From Burkholderia sp. PAMC 26561 (lineage in GTDB: Bacteria; Pseudomonadota; Gammaproteobacteria; Burkholderiales; Burkholderiaceae): a stretch of DNA of 64,000 nt. Below are positions 40,650 through 50,324 of the stretch, in pieces. Location of the stretch: the NCBI RefSeq assembly GCF_001557535.2, contig NZ_CP014306.1:1302001-1366000 (forward strand). The letters are read 5' to 3'. Positions within the stretch are counted from its first letter, which is position 1, and each line of letters starts with the position of its first letter. The position numbers and the translations under genes are program-made. A model generated the notes under the pieces. It saw only the letters and a list, made by a program, of their open reading frames with translations, had not been told where the DNA came from and ran no database searches.

Positions 40650-41696
40650 ATGGACAGCGTGGATCTCGAAGTCCTGAGAAACAGTGCGCGTTGGCTCGAA
40701 CGCGGGCATCGCGTATTGCTTGTGACGGTGGTCAAGACATGGGGCTCGTCGCCCCGGCCGGAAGGCGCGATGCTCGCTGTACGCGATGACGGTGCGGTGA
40801 TGGGATCGGTGTCGGGTGGTTGTATAGAAGACGATCTGATCGAGCGCGTCAGGCAACGCGGAATTGAGCAGACGAAACCCGAGAGTGTGAAGTACGGGAT
40901 ATCGGCGGAAGAAGCGCATCGGTTCGGGCTGCCTTGCGGCGGCACGATTCAGCTCGTGCTGGAGCCGCTGTCCGTGGCGAGTGGTATCGCCGAGTTGTGC
41001 GAGACGGTGCTCGCGGGAAAACTCGTGACGCGCACGCTGGATATGCAAAGCGGCGCGGTGAAACTCGAACCGGCGCAGGAAACTGATGGCGTCATGTTCG
41101 ATGACAACACGCTCTCCACCATTCACGGACCGCGGTATCGAATGCTGGTGATCGGCGCGGGGCAGTTGTCGCGATATTTGTGCAGCATCGCGGTAGGGCT
41201 GGATTACCACGTGACCGTGTGCGATCCGCGCGAGGAGTATACGGACGAGTGGGATGTGCCCGGGACGAAGATCGTGCGCACCATGCCCGACGATACCGTC
41301 ATGGAAATGAAGCTCGATGAACGTTGCGCCGTGATCGCGTTGACGCACGATCCGAAGCTCGATGACCTCGCGCTGATGGAAGCGTTGAAGACGCCGGCGT
41401 TTTATGTCGGCGCGTTGGGATCGCGGAAAAATAACGCCGCGCGCCGCGAACGGCTAAAGGAGTTCGATCTCTCCGATGCCGAGTTATCGCGTCTGCATGG
41501 CCCTGTGGGAATCTACATTGGCAGCAGGACGCCGCCTGAAATAGCGGTATCGATTCTTGCCGAAGTGACGGCAGCTAAAAACGGTGTGTCGTTGCCGACG
41601 ATCCTGCAAGTCGAAGGCGCCAAGGCGGCGCGCGAACTGGAAGGAAGTGGCGAGGTGTGCGGGATGCAAGAGGGCGCTGATATCGCCGCGCATTGA
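40650..41696 (+). CDS. XdhC family protein
   Basis: A 348-aa protein with the N-terminal XdhC/CoxI domain (VTVVKTWGSSPRPEGAMLAV, GSVSGGCIEDDLIERV, LPCGGTIQL). A C-terminal Rossmann domain follows (MLVIGAGQLSRYLCSIA). The family loads or protects sulfurated molybdenum cofactor for xanthine-dehydrogenase-like enzymes. No xdhAB or other molybdoenzyme gene lies next to it, so its client is elsewhere. The start is backed by AGGGG. Confidence 0.88.
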   Translation: MDSVDLEVLRNSARWLERGHRVLLVTVVKTWGSSPRPEGAMLAVRDDGAVMGSVSGGCIEDDLIERVRQRGIEQTKPESVKYGISAEEAHRFGLPCGGTIQLVLEPLSVASGIAELCETVLAGKLVTRTLDMQSGAVKLEPAQETDGVMFDDNTLSTIHGPRYRMLVIGAGQLSRYLCSIAVGLDYHVTVCDPREEYTDEWDVPGTKIVRTMPDDTVMEMKLDERCAVIALTHDPKLDDLALMEALKTPAFYVGALGSRKNNAARRERLKEFDLSDAELSRLHGPVGIYIGSRTPPEIAVSILAEVTAAKNGVSLPTILQVEGAKAARELEGSGEVCGMQEGADIAAH

Positions 41697-41728
41697 AGGT
41701 TTAAGCTGGTCAAGCGCGGCGCGTTTTC

Positions 41729-42481
41729 TCAGGCTAATTTGCCGTGGAGTTGCATAGCGCGCAGATAGTTGCCCGATACCTCGGATGCGCCGTAGTGCGC
41801 GACTGTCTGGTCGATCAACGCCCAAATCGAGATTCCCGCCTGGCGCGCGCGCAGGCAAAAAGACAAGTCTTCGCCCAGGTAGACGCCGTCCTCTTCAATG
41901 GTGTCGAAAAATCCATAGAACTTTCCGTTGGGTATCATCGATTCATATTGTTTCGGCGGCAGGTAGCATTCTGTGAACGGTTGCGTAACCTCGAACGCCT
42001 CGCGTTGGGCGAGGAACACGCCGGCGCCGATGTGCCGCGCTTCGGCAAAACCATCCGAAAAGTTGAAATTGCCGTCTGCATTGGTCAGCGGCGCGAAGGT
42101 GTAGTCGGCGTATTTTTCGAGCCAGTCGCGCATCGACAGGCCGGTGTCCCCGGTGGTTATCGCGCGATCCAGATCGAAACGTCGGAACGGATAAGCAACG
42201 CCGGACACGGTCTTGTTGGCCTCCAGAAGTTTGATGACGGCTTCGGCAGGAAACTTCATGTCGGTATCGAGAAACAGCAGATGCGTAAATTTAGGATTAT
42301 TAAGGAAATAATTGGCGAAGAAGTTACGCGCCCGAATAATCTGCGACGATGCAACGTGCAACAGTTCGTAGGTTGATCCGGAATTGTTTAATTCACGCGC
42401 CAGGCCGAGCAGCGAAAACGCGAAATTGACGTGGACTTCTTCGCCGTAGGTGGGGAGGCAGATTAGAACGTGGTGGGCCAT
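41729..42481 (-). CDS. Glycosyltransferase-like (GT-A fold) protein
   Basis: A 250-aa protein starting MAHHVLICLPTYGEEV. The LLFLDTDMKFPAEAV segment carries a DxD motif expected to bind a nucleotide-sugar metal. Later motifs RHIGAGVFLAQREAF and EDLSFCLRARQAG resemble acceptor/catalytic regions of GT-2-like enzymes. No glycan cluster surrounds it, and it sits directly beside the CRISPR locus. Such genes occur singly or in phage; product unknown. Confidence 0.65.
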   Translation of the reverse strand: MAHHVLICLPTYGEEVHVNFAFSLLGLARELNNSGSTYELLHVASSQIIRARNFFANYFLNNPKFTHLLFLDTDMKFPAEAVIKLLEANKTVSGVAYPFRRFDLDRAITTGDTGLSMRDWLEKYADYTFAPLTNADGNFNFSDGFAEARHIGAGVFLAQREAFEVTQPFTECYLPPKQYESMIPNGKFYGFFDTIEEDGVYLGEDLSFCLRARQAGISIWALIDQTVAHYGASEVSGNYLRAMQLHGKLA

Positions 42482-42723
42482 GGATATATCAATTTTTCAA
42501 GATGATCGAGTTTGCGCTGTTGACGAATGAGGGATTTCGTTAGGATTGTTGAAATTATTTTTCAATGCGCAAGGTGGTTTGGTGATGGAGATATAGTACA
42601 TGGCGATCGGTCGAGTTGAGAATGGGCGGCCAGCGTTGAAGATGAAGTGCCGCTGCTGTCGGTCCGCGTGACGGGAAGAGTGCAATGTGCGCTTATGCGA
42701 TTTTGGTTTGGTCGTCGGTGGTC

Positions 42724-45425
42724 GTTTCAACCCACGCGCGAAGAACTTGACAGTACGCGGTTTTAACCGCGGCCAAGGGGCTTTTGTTTCATTCCACGTG
42801 ACCCCAAAGGGTGCGACATCACAGGTTGCGCTGCACGACTCCCCAACCCCCGTTTCAACCCATGCGCTCGCGAAGAGCGCGACTTGAGATCGCAATGATG
42901 CAATCGGGCGGCGTCGTTTCGTTTCAACCCACGCGCCCGTGAAGAGCGCGACGCGTGGCGCCGGCGGCAACGTGTACGGCACGTGGTTTCAACCCACGCG
43001 CCCGTGAAGAGCGCGACGTCGACTACCCCCAAGACGGGTTGGCGTTGAAAGTTTCAACCCACGCGCCCGTGAAGAGCGCGACAACAGCACACATTTCCAG
43101 ACACGCTTCGGTTCATGGTTTCAACCCACGCGCCCGTGAAGAGCGCGACGCAATGTGCTGGCGTATGTTGACATACCTAGACAGGTTTCAACCCACGCGC
43201 CTGTGAAGAGCGCGACGCTGCTCGTTACACCTACGCGGCCGGTGGCCAAATCGTTTCAACCCACGCGCCCGTGAAGAGCGCGACCGCGCGACTTGGTGGA
43301 TGCAACAGGAGGCACACCCGTTTCAACCCACGCGCCCGTGAAGAGCGCGACCAACGGGCAATCCGTTCCTCGACCTCTGCATGTTGTTTCAACCCACGCG
43401 CCCGTGAAGAGCGCGACAACGCGTTGACCAGCAGCAGCCCGTGGGTTACTCCGTTTCAACCCACGCGCCCGTGAAGAGCGCGACCCAACGACAGCGCCAT
43501 CGCGCTCAGCGTGTTGCCACGTTTCAACCCACGCGCCCGTGAAGAGCGCGACATCGATGTCCACCGCATCGCAGTTGTTGAGCTCGTTTCAACCCACGCG
43601 CCCGTGAAGAGCGCGACCATAGATAGCGTCGATCTTTTCGAGTGCACGCAGTTTCAACCCACGCGCCCGTGAAGAGCGCGACGAAGCTTGAAAAGCGGAT
43701 CGACCAACTTGCCGACAAGTTTCAACCCACGCGCCCGTGAAGAGCGCGACCTTCGGTTTCGAACCGTTTAAAGAAGAGTGGTCGTTTCAACCCACGCGCC
43801 CGTGAAGAGCGCGACGCGCCCGATGCAACGCTGCTCTGCAACTGGTTTGAAGTTTCAACCCACGCGCCCGTGAAGAGCGCGACAGGCAGGTGCCATGTCT
43901 CGACGCGCTGAGTACCGCGTTTCAACCCACGCGCCCGTGAAGAGCGCGACTCGCGGTGGCCCAATCTCCGCGCTTCGCCGCCGCGAGGTTTCAACCCACG
44001 CGCCCGTGAAGAGCGGGACCAAACCAATGCATCACGGCAAGCGCGCTCTCCTTGCGTTTCAACCCACGCGCCCGTGAAGAGCGCGACTCAAACCCTTTTT
44101 GGAGGGACTTACCCGCACCGGAGTTTCAACCCACGCGCCCGTGAAGAGCGCGACGCCAATCGAGGTAAAGATACTTGCGAGCCCCTGCCGTTTCAACCCA
44201 CGCGCCCGTGAAGAGCGCGACCGCCGACGGTCTTTTTCTTGCGATCCTCACGCGGCAGGTTTCAACCCACGCGCCCGTGAAGAGCGCGACGAGACGATGA
44301 TCGCCGAGCATATCTCGTACACGCAGTTTCAACCCACGCGCCCGTGAAGAGCGCGACTTGATCGTTAGCGCGTATTGCGCCTCGAGATCGACGTTTCAAC
44401 CCACGCGCCCGTGAAGAGCGCGACCGGCGGAACACCAATCAGGGTCGCGACGCTGCAGGTTTCAACCCACGCGCCCGTGAAGAGCGCGACGCCGGCTACT
44501 TTCATCGAGCCTGCTTCGCCGGTGCCTGTTTCAACCCACGCGCCCGTGAAGAGCGCGACGTGATCGTGCGCCGGGCATATTTTGCAATCAACGTTTCAAC
44601 CCACGCGCCCGTGAAGAGCGCGACCATCGCATGGGTCAAAGGCTTCAAAGAGTGGCACGTTTCAACCCACGCGCCCGTGAAGAGCGCGACAATATTTTCA
44701 CTTAACTCCGGAGGTGACCATGCCCGTTTCAACCCACGCGCCCGTGAAGAGCGCGACGGATATTCCGACTGCCGCGGCTTCGTCTTCGGACGTTTCAACC
44801 CACGCGCCCGTGAAGAGCGCGACCGGTAGGCACAAGGTGCCATCTAGACCCACCGAGTTTCAACCCACGCGCCCGTGAAGAGCGCGAGTCAGCGACAAAC
44901 ACTTCGCCGTGGCCTTCGCCGTTTCAACCCACGCGCCCGTGAAGAGCGCGACAACCCGTCGGACGCCTCGATCGCGCCGGCTACTGTTTCAACCCACGCG
45001 CCCGTGAAGAGCGCGACGATCGCCGGAGAAAACCCTTTCGCACAAGCCTACGTTTCAACCCACGCGCCCGTGAAGAGCGCGAGATAGTAAAGACTTTGAT
45101 GCAATCTGAGCAATAGCCTACGTTTCAACCCACGCGCCCGTGAAGAGCGCGACGTGCGAATGCAGCGCACGGGGCGCCGCCGAAACCCTACGTTTCAACC
45201 CACGCGCCCGTGAAGAGCGCGACAACGCCGCGACCGAGGCGGCTGGAGTGGGGGAGGCGTTTCAACCCACGCGCCCGTGAAGAGCGCGACTCGGTACGAA
45301 CACGTTTATCCGGTCGCGGGTGACGGCGTTTCAACCCACGCGCCCGTGAAGAGCGCGAACGAACATTCGAACGCCATACTCTTTGCAGATCCAGTTTCAA
45401 CCCACGCGCCCGTGAAGAGCGCGAC
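42724..45425 (-). CRISPR. Type I-C CRISPR array 1 (about 41 repeats)
   Basis: I count 41 repeats and 40 spacers. On the plus strand the 32-nt repeat begins GTTTCAACCCACGCGCCCGT and ends GAAGAGCGCGAC; spacers are about 33-38 nt. By type I-C convention it is transcribed leftward, so crRNA repeats end in TTGAAAC. The three left-most copies (42724, 42786, 42852) are decayed or shortened, marking the old, leader-distal end. Single-base variants occur at 43185, 43988, 44857, 45052 and 45328. The leader is on the right, next to cas2. Open frames across the array are artefacts. Confidence 0.97.
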
Positions 45426-45647
45426 CCACCTAACCTAACCCACTGTACTGCCAGACAAAAACCGCCCAATTCCGCGAACCTCTGCTCTTCTGTGGCCCAA
45501 ACACGCCTCCGTCCTCAAATTCCCACCGTGCTTAAAAAAATCCCTAACAAATTCAACGCCGTGCAAATCCGCGAACCTCCCCGTAAAATCCCGGTCGCTA
45601 CACGTTCGCACTCGCCCAAACAATCAAACCAAAACGGCAATCCCCTC
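45426..45647 (-). promoter_or_regulatory. Leader of CRISPR array 1
   Basis: AT-richer 222-bp gap between array 1 and cas2. It contains TAACCCACTGT (45436-45446), TCCGCGAACCT (45471-45481) and a second TCCGCGAACCT (45568-45578) that continues into CCCCGTAAAATCCCGGTCGC. All three blocks recur at matching distances in the leader of array 2. Leader motifs of this kind usually position Cas1-Cas2 integration and the array promoter. Confidence 0.8.
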
Positions 45648-45938
45648 TCAAACAATCAACGGCGCATTAAAATCCACCGCTTCTTTCGCGCCGATGTGTT
45701 CAATCCGCCGCTCCCAGTTATTCCCAAGGAAGTAGAACCGCAAACTATCCACATCGGGATCGATCACACTGACAAGCCGGCGTTTTAACAGCGTCCATTG
45801 GGCGGCATCGACTTCAATCTCGAACACCGAGTACTGCACCCGCTGGCCAAAATCCTTGCAGGCGCGAGCGACGCGTCGCAAACGGCGCGCGCCGCCCTCC
45901 GTCGATGTCGCCACGTCGTAGCTCACAAGCACCATCAT
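45648..45938 (-). CDS. cas2: CRISPR-associated endonuclease Cas2 (type I-C)
   Basis: A 96-aa adaptation protein starting MMVLVSYDVATSTEGGARRL, with the conserved Asp in SYDV and the C-terminal RRIEHIGAKEAVDFNAPLIV. The start at 45938 (GAGG eight bases upstream) is preferred; the frame opens further upstream only as an overlap with cas1. It forms the Cas1-Cas2 integrase core. Last gene of the operon. Confidence 0.95.
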   Translation of the reverse strand: MMVLVSYDVATSTEGGARRLRRVARACKDFGQRVQYSVFEIEVDAAQWTLLKRRLVSVIDPDVDSLRFYFLGNNWERRIEHIGAKEAVDFNAPLIV

Positions 45939-45948
45939 CGTGATGACC

Positions 45949-46989
45949 TCATTTCCATAAAAACGCCGGATAGGCGTCGATGTCCCCGCGCAAATGCCGT
46001 GCGAGCAACTGCGCCTGCACAAACGGCACCATGCCAAGAGGGATTTTTTCATCGAGAAACGGATGCGCGATCTCGTCACGTTTCCGCTCCTGGTAAGCAA
46101 TGAGCAATGCCTTTCGCGATGTCTCCGTAAGCAGGCACGCACCGTTATCGAGGAAACGGAAATCTTTCTTGTTCAACTGCTTCCGATTGATCATCGATAA
46201 AGCCAGCCGGTCTGCAAGCACCGGCCGCATTTCTTCGATGAGATCGAGCGCGAGACTCGGTCGCCCCGGCCGGTCGCGGTGCAGGAAACCCACAGCGGGG
46301 TCCAGGCCGACGGTCTCGAGCGCCGAACGGCAATCGTGCGTGATCAGCGTGTATAAAAACGAAAGGACGGCGTTGATTGCGTCGAGCGGTGGGCGTCGAC
46401 TTCGGTCATTGAACTTGAAGGCAGGATCATCGATACGAACGAGATGCTGAAAAACGCCAAAGTAACTTTGCGCGGCTTCGCCTTCCAGTCCCCGCAACAC
46501 ATCGATCTCGTTTTCACTTTGCAGCCGGCGCGAAATGATCAGCAACCGCTTCTGCGCGCGCTCGAGTTCGAGACGGATCTCGTCGGCAAAACCATCGCCG
46601 TAATCACGCAGCGCGCGGTTCAGAACGGCGCGCTGGTTATGTATTTTTCCGGATACCACATTTCGCACGATGGGCGCGGCGCGGACAAGGTCGTCGCTCA
46701 CGCGATACTGCTCCCGTCGCAGCAGCACGTTTCCCGAGACCGGCCCTTCCACGCGCGCGAGAAAACGACCGTGCATCGATAGATACGCGACGCTCACGCC
46801 GGACTCAGCGCAAAAGCCGAGCAATGGCGGCGAAATCATCACGCGCCCGAAGCACACGACGCTTGCCAGCATGTGGATGGGCAACCGGGCACGTTCGTCG
46901 CCTTCCACTTCCATCACGACATTTGCGCCGTCTTTTTTGAGCCACGCGCCTTCGGTGGTGACGTACAACGTATTGAGTTGTCGTCGCAA
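45949..46989 (-). CDS. cas1: CRISPR-associated endonuclease Cas1 (type I-C)
   Basis: A 346-aa integrase that inserts new spacers. The TTG at 46989 gives the usual I-C beginning MRRQLNTLYVTTEGAWLKKDG and is preceded by GAGGACTAAC; a longer start at 47019 would overlap cas4. Active-site regions include RLELERAQKRL and GEAAQSYFGVFQ (catalytic Glu), GFLHRDRPGRPSLALDLIEEMRP (His) and the downstream Asp. It is followed by cas2 after 10 bp. Confidence 0.95.
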   Translation of the reverse strand: MRRQLNTLYVTTEGAWLKKDGANVVMEVEGDERARLPIHMLASVVCFGRVMISPPLLGFCAESGVSVAYLSMHGRFLARVEGPVSGNVLLRREQYRVSDDLVRAAPIVRNVVSGKIHNQRAVLNRALRDYGDGFADEIRLELERAQKRLLIISRRLQSENEIDVLRGLEGEAAQSYFGVFQHLVRIDDPAFKFNDRSRRPPLDAINAVLSFLYTLITHDCRSALETVGLDPAVGFLHRDRPGRPSLALDLIEEMRPVLADRLALSMINRKQLNKKDFRFLDNGACLLTETSRKALLIAYQERKRDEIAHPFLDEKIPLGMVPFVQAQLLARHLRGDIDAYPAFLWK

Positions 46990-46991
46990 AG

Positions 46992-47636
46992 TTAGTCCTC
47001 GAGTTGCGCCGCGAACCACGCTTTCGCCGAAGCATGTCGACCCAACATTTGTGGCCGGCAGTCATCGATCAGCGAACACGAGTCGCAGCGGCTTGCTTCA
47101 TAACGCGCGGTAGGTGTGTGGCCATCGCGAACGAGCGCGCGCACGGCATCGATCGTGCCGATGGTCAGCGCGCGCAATTCTTTATCGATGGACACAACAC
47201 GACGGCGGCGCGTCTTCCCGTAAAAGAGCGCGCCTTCCTGGATGGACTGCTTCAACATGTATTTCAGACACAGCGTCTGGGCGCAAAGCTGAACTTCGTC
47301 CGCCCGATGCGCTTTCGGTTTGCCGCGCTTGTATTCGACAGGGTAAGCGCGCTCGACATGTTCGCTATCCTGACCATGAAATTCCACGACATCGGCAACG
47401 CCGGCAATACCCAGATCAGCGTTCGATAAAGGCATTGCCGTAACGGTGCGCACGCCTTGCCGGTTCTCCGCGTGGGGTGTGTCGGCGCGCTCGTGCAAAA
47501 CACGACCCTCGGCGGTGAAGAGGTTCTCGCTCCATATTTGTTCAACGTGGATCAGCGCGCATTGCCGTGGACAAAACAGATAATGCTGGAGTGCGGACAG
47601 GGCGATGGTTTCGTCGACCGCGGGTGTGCTTGTCAT
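46992..47636 (-). CDS. cas4: CRISPR-associated Cas4 (type I-C)
   Basis: A 214-aa RecB-like exonuclease that trims prespacers and helps to select PAM-containing ones. It has Cys in FCPRQCALIH and three Cys in RCDSCSLIDDCRP for a 4Fe-4S cluster. Nuclease motifs are GVADVVEF and PVEYKRGKPK. Its stop is 2 nt before the cas1 TTG start. Confidence 0.95.
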   Translation of the reverse strand: MTSTPAVDETIALSALQHYLFCPRQCALIHVEQIWSENLFTAEGRVLHERADTPHAENRQGVRTVTAMPLSNADLGIAGVADVVEFHGQDSEHVERAYPVEYKRGKPKAHRADEVQLCAQTLCLKYMLKQSIQEGALFYGKTRRRRVVSIDKELRALTIGTIDAVRALVRDGHTPTARYEASRCDSCSLIDDCRPQMLGRHASAKAWFAAQLED

Positions 47637-47640
47637 CGCA

Positions 47641-48513
47641 TCAGATTTGATGGATAACTTCGACGCCGCTCGGAATTTTCGACTTATCGACGGACACGTT
47701 GTAGTCGGAGAAACGTCGTGCCGGAAGTTCGGCGCCCTCTGTCACGCGATCGACTCTGACTGCATCGAAAAGCGTATGCGCCGGCGCATTGCCCAATGCG
47801 CTCTCGTGCTTGAACACGATAAGCCTGCGCGCCGCCATTTCGCCGCGGGCAGCCGAGCGGTCATGCTCAAACATGTTGGTCAGCGAACGCCACACGAGTT
47901 CGAGATCGTCGTTGGTGAACCCGGTGCGCTCTGCAAGTTTCGCCGATATGAACCCATGCGCACGATACAGACCATAGGGGAGGATGTGCTTGCGGCCCAT
48001 GGTGCGATCCGAGTTCTCCGCGTCCTTTTCGTTTGTCACGCACATGCGCGTGATGGACACTTCCATTGGCACGACGGGTTCTATCGACTGAGCAAAAGCT
48101 AACTGGATCGGGCCGCGCACTTGTCCGCAATTGACGCCCGTGCTCATGACTGCGCCAAAAGCACGGATGTCGAAGAAGTTCGTACACATCCACTTTGTGA
48201 GCGCTTCGGCATCTTTGGGATCTTTAGGCAATTTCTTGTCCGCCGGCACAAGGTTGAGCGCTTCATATCCCAACTTATTCTGGAGATTGAGGACCGCTTT
48301 TTCCTGCATGTAAATAGCGTGGCCGGCCTTATTATCTTTTTCCAGCGTGACGTAGTTCCGGATCTTCCGTTTCAGACAGACATCGGTAACCAAACCCAAA
48401 TTGGTTTCGGGATCGACGCGCGGCAGATTGCCAGCATCGGGATCACCATTCGGATTGCCGTTGGTGACGTCAAACAAATAAACGAACTCGTAGCGATTGG
48501 CGATAGTGGTCAT
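47641..48513 (-). CDS. cas7: Cas7 (Csd2), type I-C backbone subunit
   Basis: A 290-aa RAMP protein that polymerises along the crRNA spacer. Start [29 protein letters not shown] is diagnostic for Csd2. The central FGAVMSTGVNCGQVRGPIQLAFAQS is the conserved Cas7 core. ATG overlaps the cas8c stop by one base (TAATG), so translation is coupled. Confidence 0.96.
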   Translation of the reverse strand: MTTIANRYEFVYLFDVTNGNPNGDPDAGNLPRVDPETNLGLVTDVCLKRKIRNYVTLEKDNKAGHAIYMQEKAVLNLQNKLGYEALNLVPADKKLPKDPKDAEALTKWMCTNFFDIRAFGAVMSTGVNCGQVRGPIQLAFAQSIEPVVPMEVSITRMCVTNEKDAENSDRTMGRKHILPYGLYRAHGFISAKLAERTGFTNDDLELVWRSLTNMFEHDRSAARGEMAARRLIVFKHESALGNAPAHTLFDAVRVDRVTEGAELPARRFSDYNVSVDKSKIPSGVEVIHQI

Positions 48514-48929
48514 TAAATGGTCTCCAGAGTTTCATCGGGAACGTTCACGGTCCCATCCTTGCTGACTTTCGGTCGAAATCGCTCGTTGCGCTGGTGGTAA
48601 TAGCCGATAGCGAAGCGGCCTTGATCTTCAAGGCGGAGTGTCTTCGGAAATTCGCAGCCAAGCTCTTCAATGATTTGCTGCGCTTCTTTTTCGAGCGATA
48701 TTGCGAGGCCTTTGCCCTTAGGATCTTTCATCGCCTTGGACAGATGATTCTGGGCGCCTCGCATCAGAACGGGAAAGACGCCCGCGGGCATAGCCGAAGC
48801 CGATCCGTAATATCGATCCTTGATGCTTGCGCTAACTGAGTGCAATGCGGCTTCCTGAATGCTTTCCAGCACAGAAAAAAGTCGTCCGAGTAAATAACCC
48901 GGCGTAGTGACGCTTCTATCCAGACTCAC
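48513..48929 (-). CDS. cas11: Cas11c small subunit from an internal start in cas8c
   Basis: Inside cas8c, AGGAGG (48940-48935) stands 5 nt before an in-frame GTG (48929) encoding [23 protein letters not shown]. This would make a 138-aa C-terminal product. In type I-C systems the small subunit Cas11c is known to be produced this way, and it starts in this conserved region. The near-perfect ribosome-binding site is seen directly; expression is inferred from the family. Confidence 0.8.
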   Translation of the reverse strand: MSLDRSVTTPGYLLGRLFSVLESIQEAALHSVSASIKDRYYGSASAMPAGVFPVLMRGAQNHLSKAMKDPKGKGLAISLEKEAQQIIEELGCEFPKTLRLEDQGRFAIGYYHQRNERFRPKVSKDGTVNVPDETLETI

Positions 48930-50324
48930 AGGTACCTCCTGTTGGTGATCTTTGTTGTTGAGGCGCTGATCTCGCCTCAAAACTGCTTTGCACAATGCGG
49001 CGCGCAATCCGGAGATATCACCGTCGGCACGCATGCGCATGATTGCCGCGCTCAATAAATTTCGCGGGTAACGGTCTCCGCTAAGTATTGAGCGCATCAC
49101 GGAACCCGCTAAGAGCGGTGGAACGTTTTCAGTCTTCTCCTGAGCGGCGATGGACGCAAGCAAACGCCACACGGCGGGGGGCGTTTTCCAGGGACGCGGC
49201 TCAATGGCAAGGTCGTCGTAGTGCCGCGCAAGCCGCTTCGCGAATTCGCCCAGACCTTCAGTGAACCAATAGCGCACCGAGAGCCGCGATGCGTTCGGCG
49301 ATAAACCGAGCACGAATATCCGGGTCTCGGCATCCAGATTCACGTCGAGGTAACGCATGGCGCGTCCTTCCGAGACTGCATCAAGCGCCTGTTTGAGCTT
49401 CTCGGCTTCGGCGGAGTCGCTAGGCGGCGGTTCCAGCGCACTAAAGAAAAAGTCTTCCGCGGCCTCTTGCTCTTTCTGACTTTTAGCTTCCGCCCAAAAC
49501 ACGACACTTGCATCGCCGATTTGCACGCACTGACGATGATGCGGATCGCGCAGCAGCAGGTAATTCAGAACCGTCGTATACGCGAACGCCGCGTGTACCG
49601 ATACAGGCGCATTCCCGCCGCGGTCCTTGCCATAAGAATCAAAAGCGTCGAGATTGAATGAAACGATGGACGCGCCCGACGATTGCGCGCCCCACACGCC
49701 CTTGATCGCTGGATGAAGCCGCGCTATGGGACGTGTCTCGCCGCTCACCAGACACAAGCCAAGCGGGGAGTCGTCGGCCGCGCTGTATCGCTTGATCAAC
49801 TCCTGCGCTGCGGCGCGTTCGTGGATGTATTCCTGCTCACCATCCAGCCGAAACACAATGTTTGCACCGAAGATCGCCGGTCCATGTTTGACGATGGCTT
49901 CACACTGCTGCCATTGATCGGGAATCCATTCTTCGATGAACTTACGCAAGGCGACAAGGCCGTCGTCGGTGGCATCGGCGAGACGCTCCAGGTGAAGCGC
50001 CTTGAACACGCCATGCGATCGAACATTTAACGTCGGGACATCGGAGTCTTTCCTGTGCTCCACGCCGAGCACGAACGCGGTCTTGTCCCATAGGAAAAAC
50101 GGCGGCGGCGCGGTGCCCGATCGCTTGAACGATGCCGGGACAGTCAGCATGACCCATTTCGATTTTTTGTCGCTGGGATCGCTCAGGCTGATGATGTCCT
50201 GAACCTTTCCGTGGCGGTCCAGCAGAATGCAGTAGCCGATCTTTTCCTGTGTCAATCCGAACGCCGGGACTTTTCCCTGCGCCGCGAGGCGTTCGTAATA
50301 TTCCACGAGCGATTTGAAGATCAT
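48513..50324 (-). CDS. cas8c: Cas8c (Csd1), type I-C large subunit
   Basis: A 603-aa Cascade subunit recognising the PAM. It starts [23 protein letters not shown], the usual Csd1 N-terminus, and contains the conserved [21 protein letters not shown]. Its C-terminal quarter doubles as Cas11c through an internal start. ATG overlaps the cas5c stop (ATGA). Confidence 0.96.
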   Translation of the reverse strand: MIFKSLVEYYERLAAQGKVPAFGLTQEKIGYCILLDRHGKVQDIISLSDPSDKKSKWVMLTVPASFKRSGTAPPPFFLWDKTAFVLGVEHRKDSDVPTLNVRSHGVFKALHLERLADATDDGLVALRKFIEEWIPDQWQQCEAIVKHGPAIFGANIVFRLDGEQEYIHERAAAQELIKRYSAADDSPLGLCLVSGETRPIARLHPAIKGVWGAQSSGASIVSFNLDAFDSYGKDRGGNAPVSVHAAFAYTTVLNYLLLRDPHHRQCVQIGDASVVFWAEAKSQKEQEAAEDFFFSALEPPPSDSAEAEKLKQALDAVSEGRAMRYLDVNLDAETRIFVLGLSPNASRLSVRYWFTEGLGEFAKRLARHYDDLAIEPRPWKTPPAVWRLLASIAAQEKTENVPPLLAGSVMRSILSGDRYPRNLLSAAIMRMRADGDISGLRAALCKAVLRRDQRLNNKDHQQEVPVSLDRSVTTPGYLLGRLFSVLESIQEAALHSVSASIKDRYYGSASAMPAGVFPVLMRGAQNHLSKAMKDPKGKGLAISLEKEAQQIIEELGCEFPKTLRLEDQGRFAIGYYHQRNERFRPKVSKDGTVNVPDETLETI

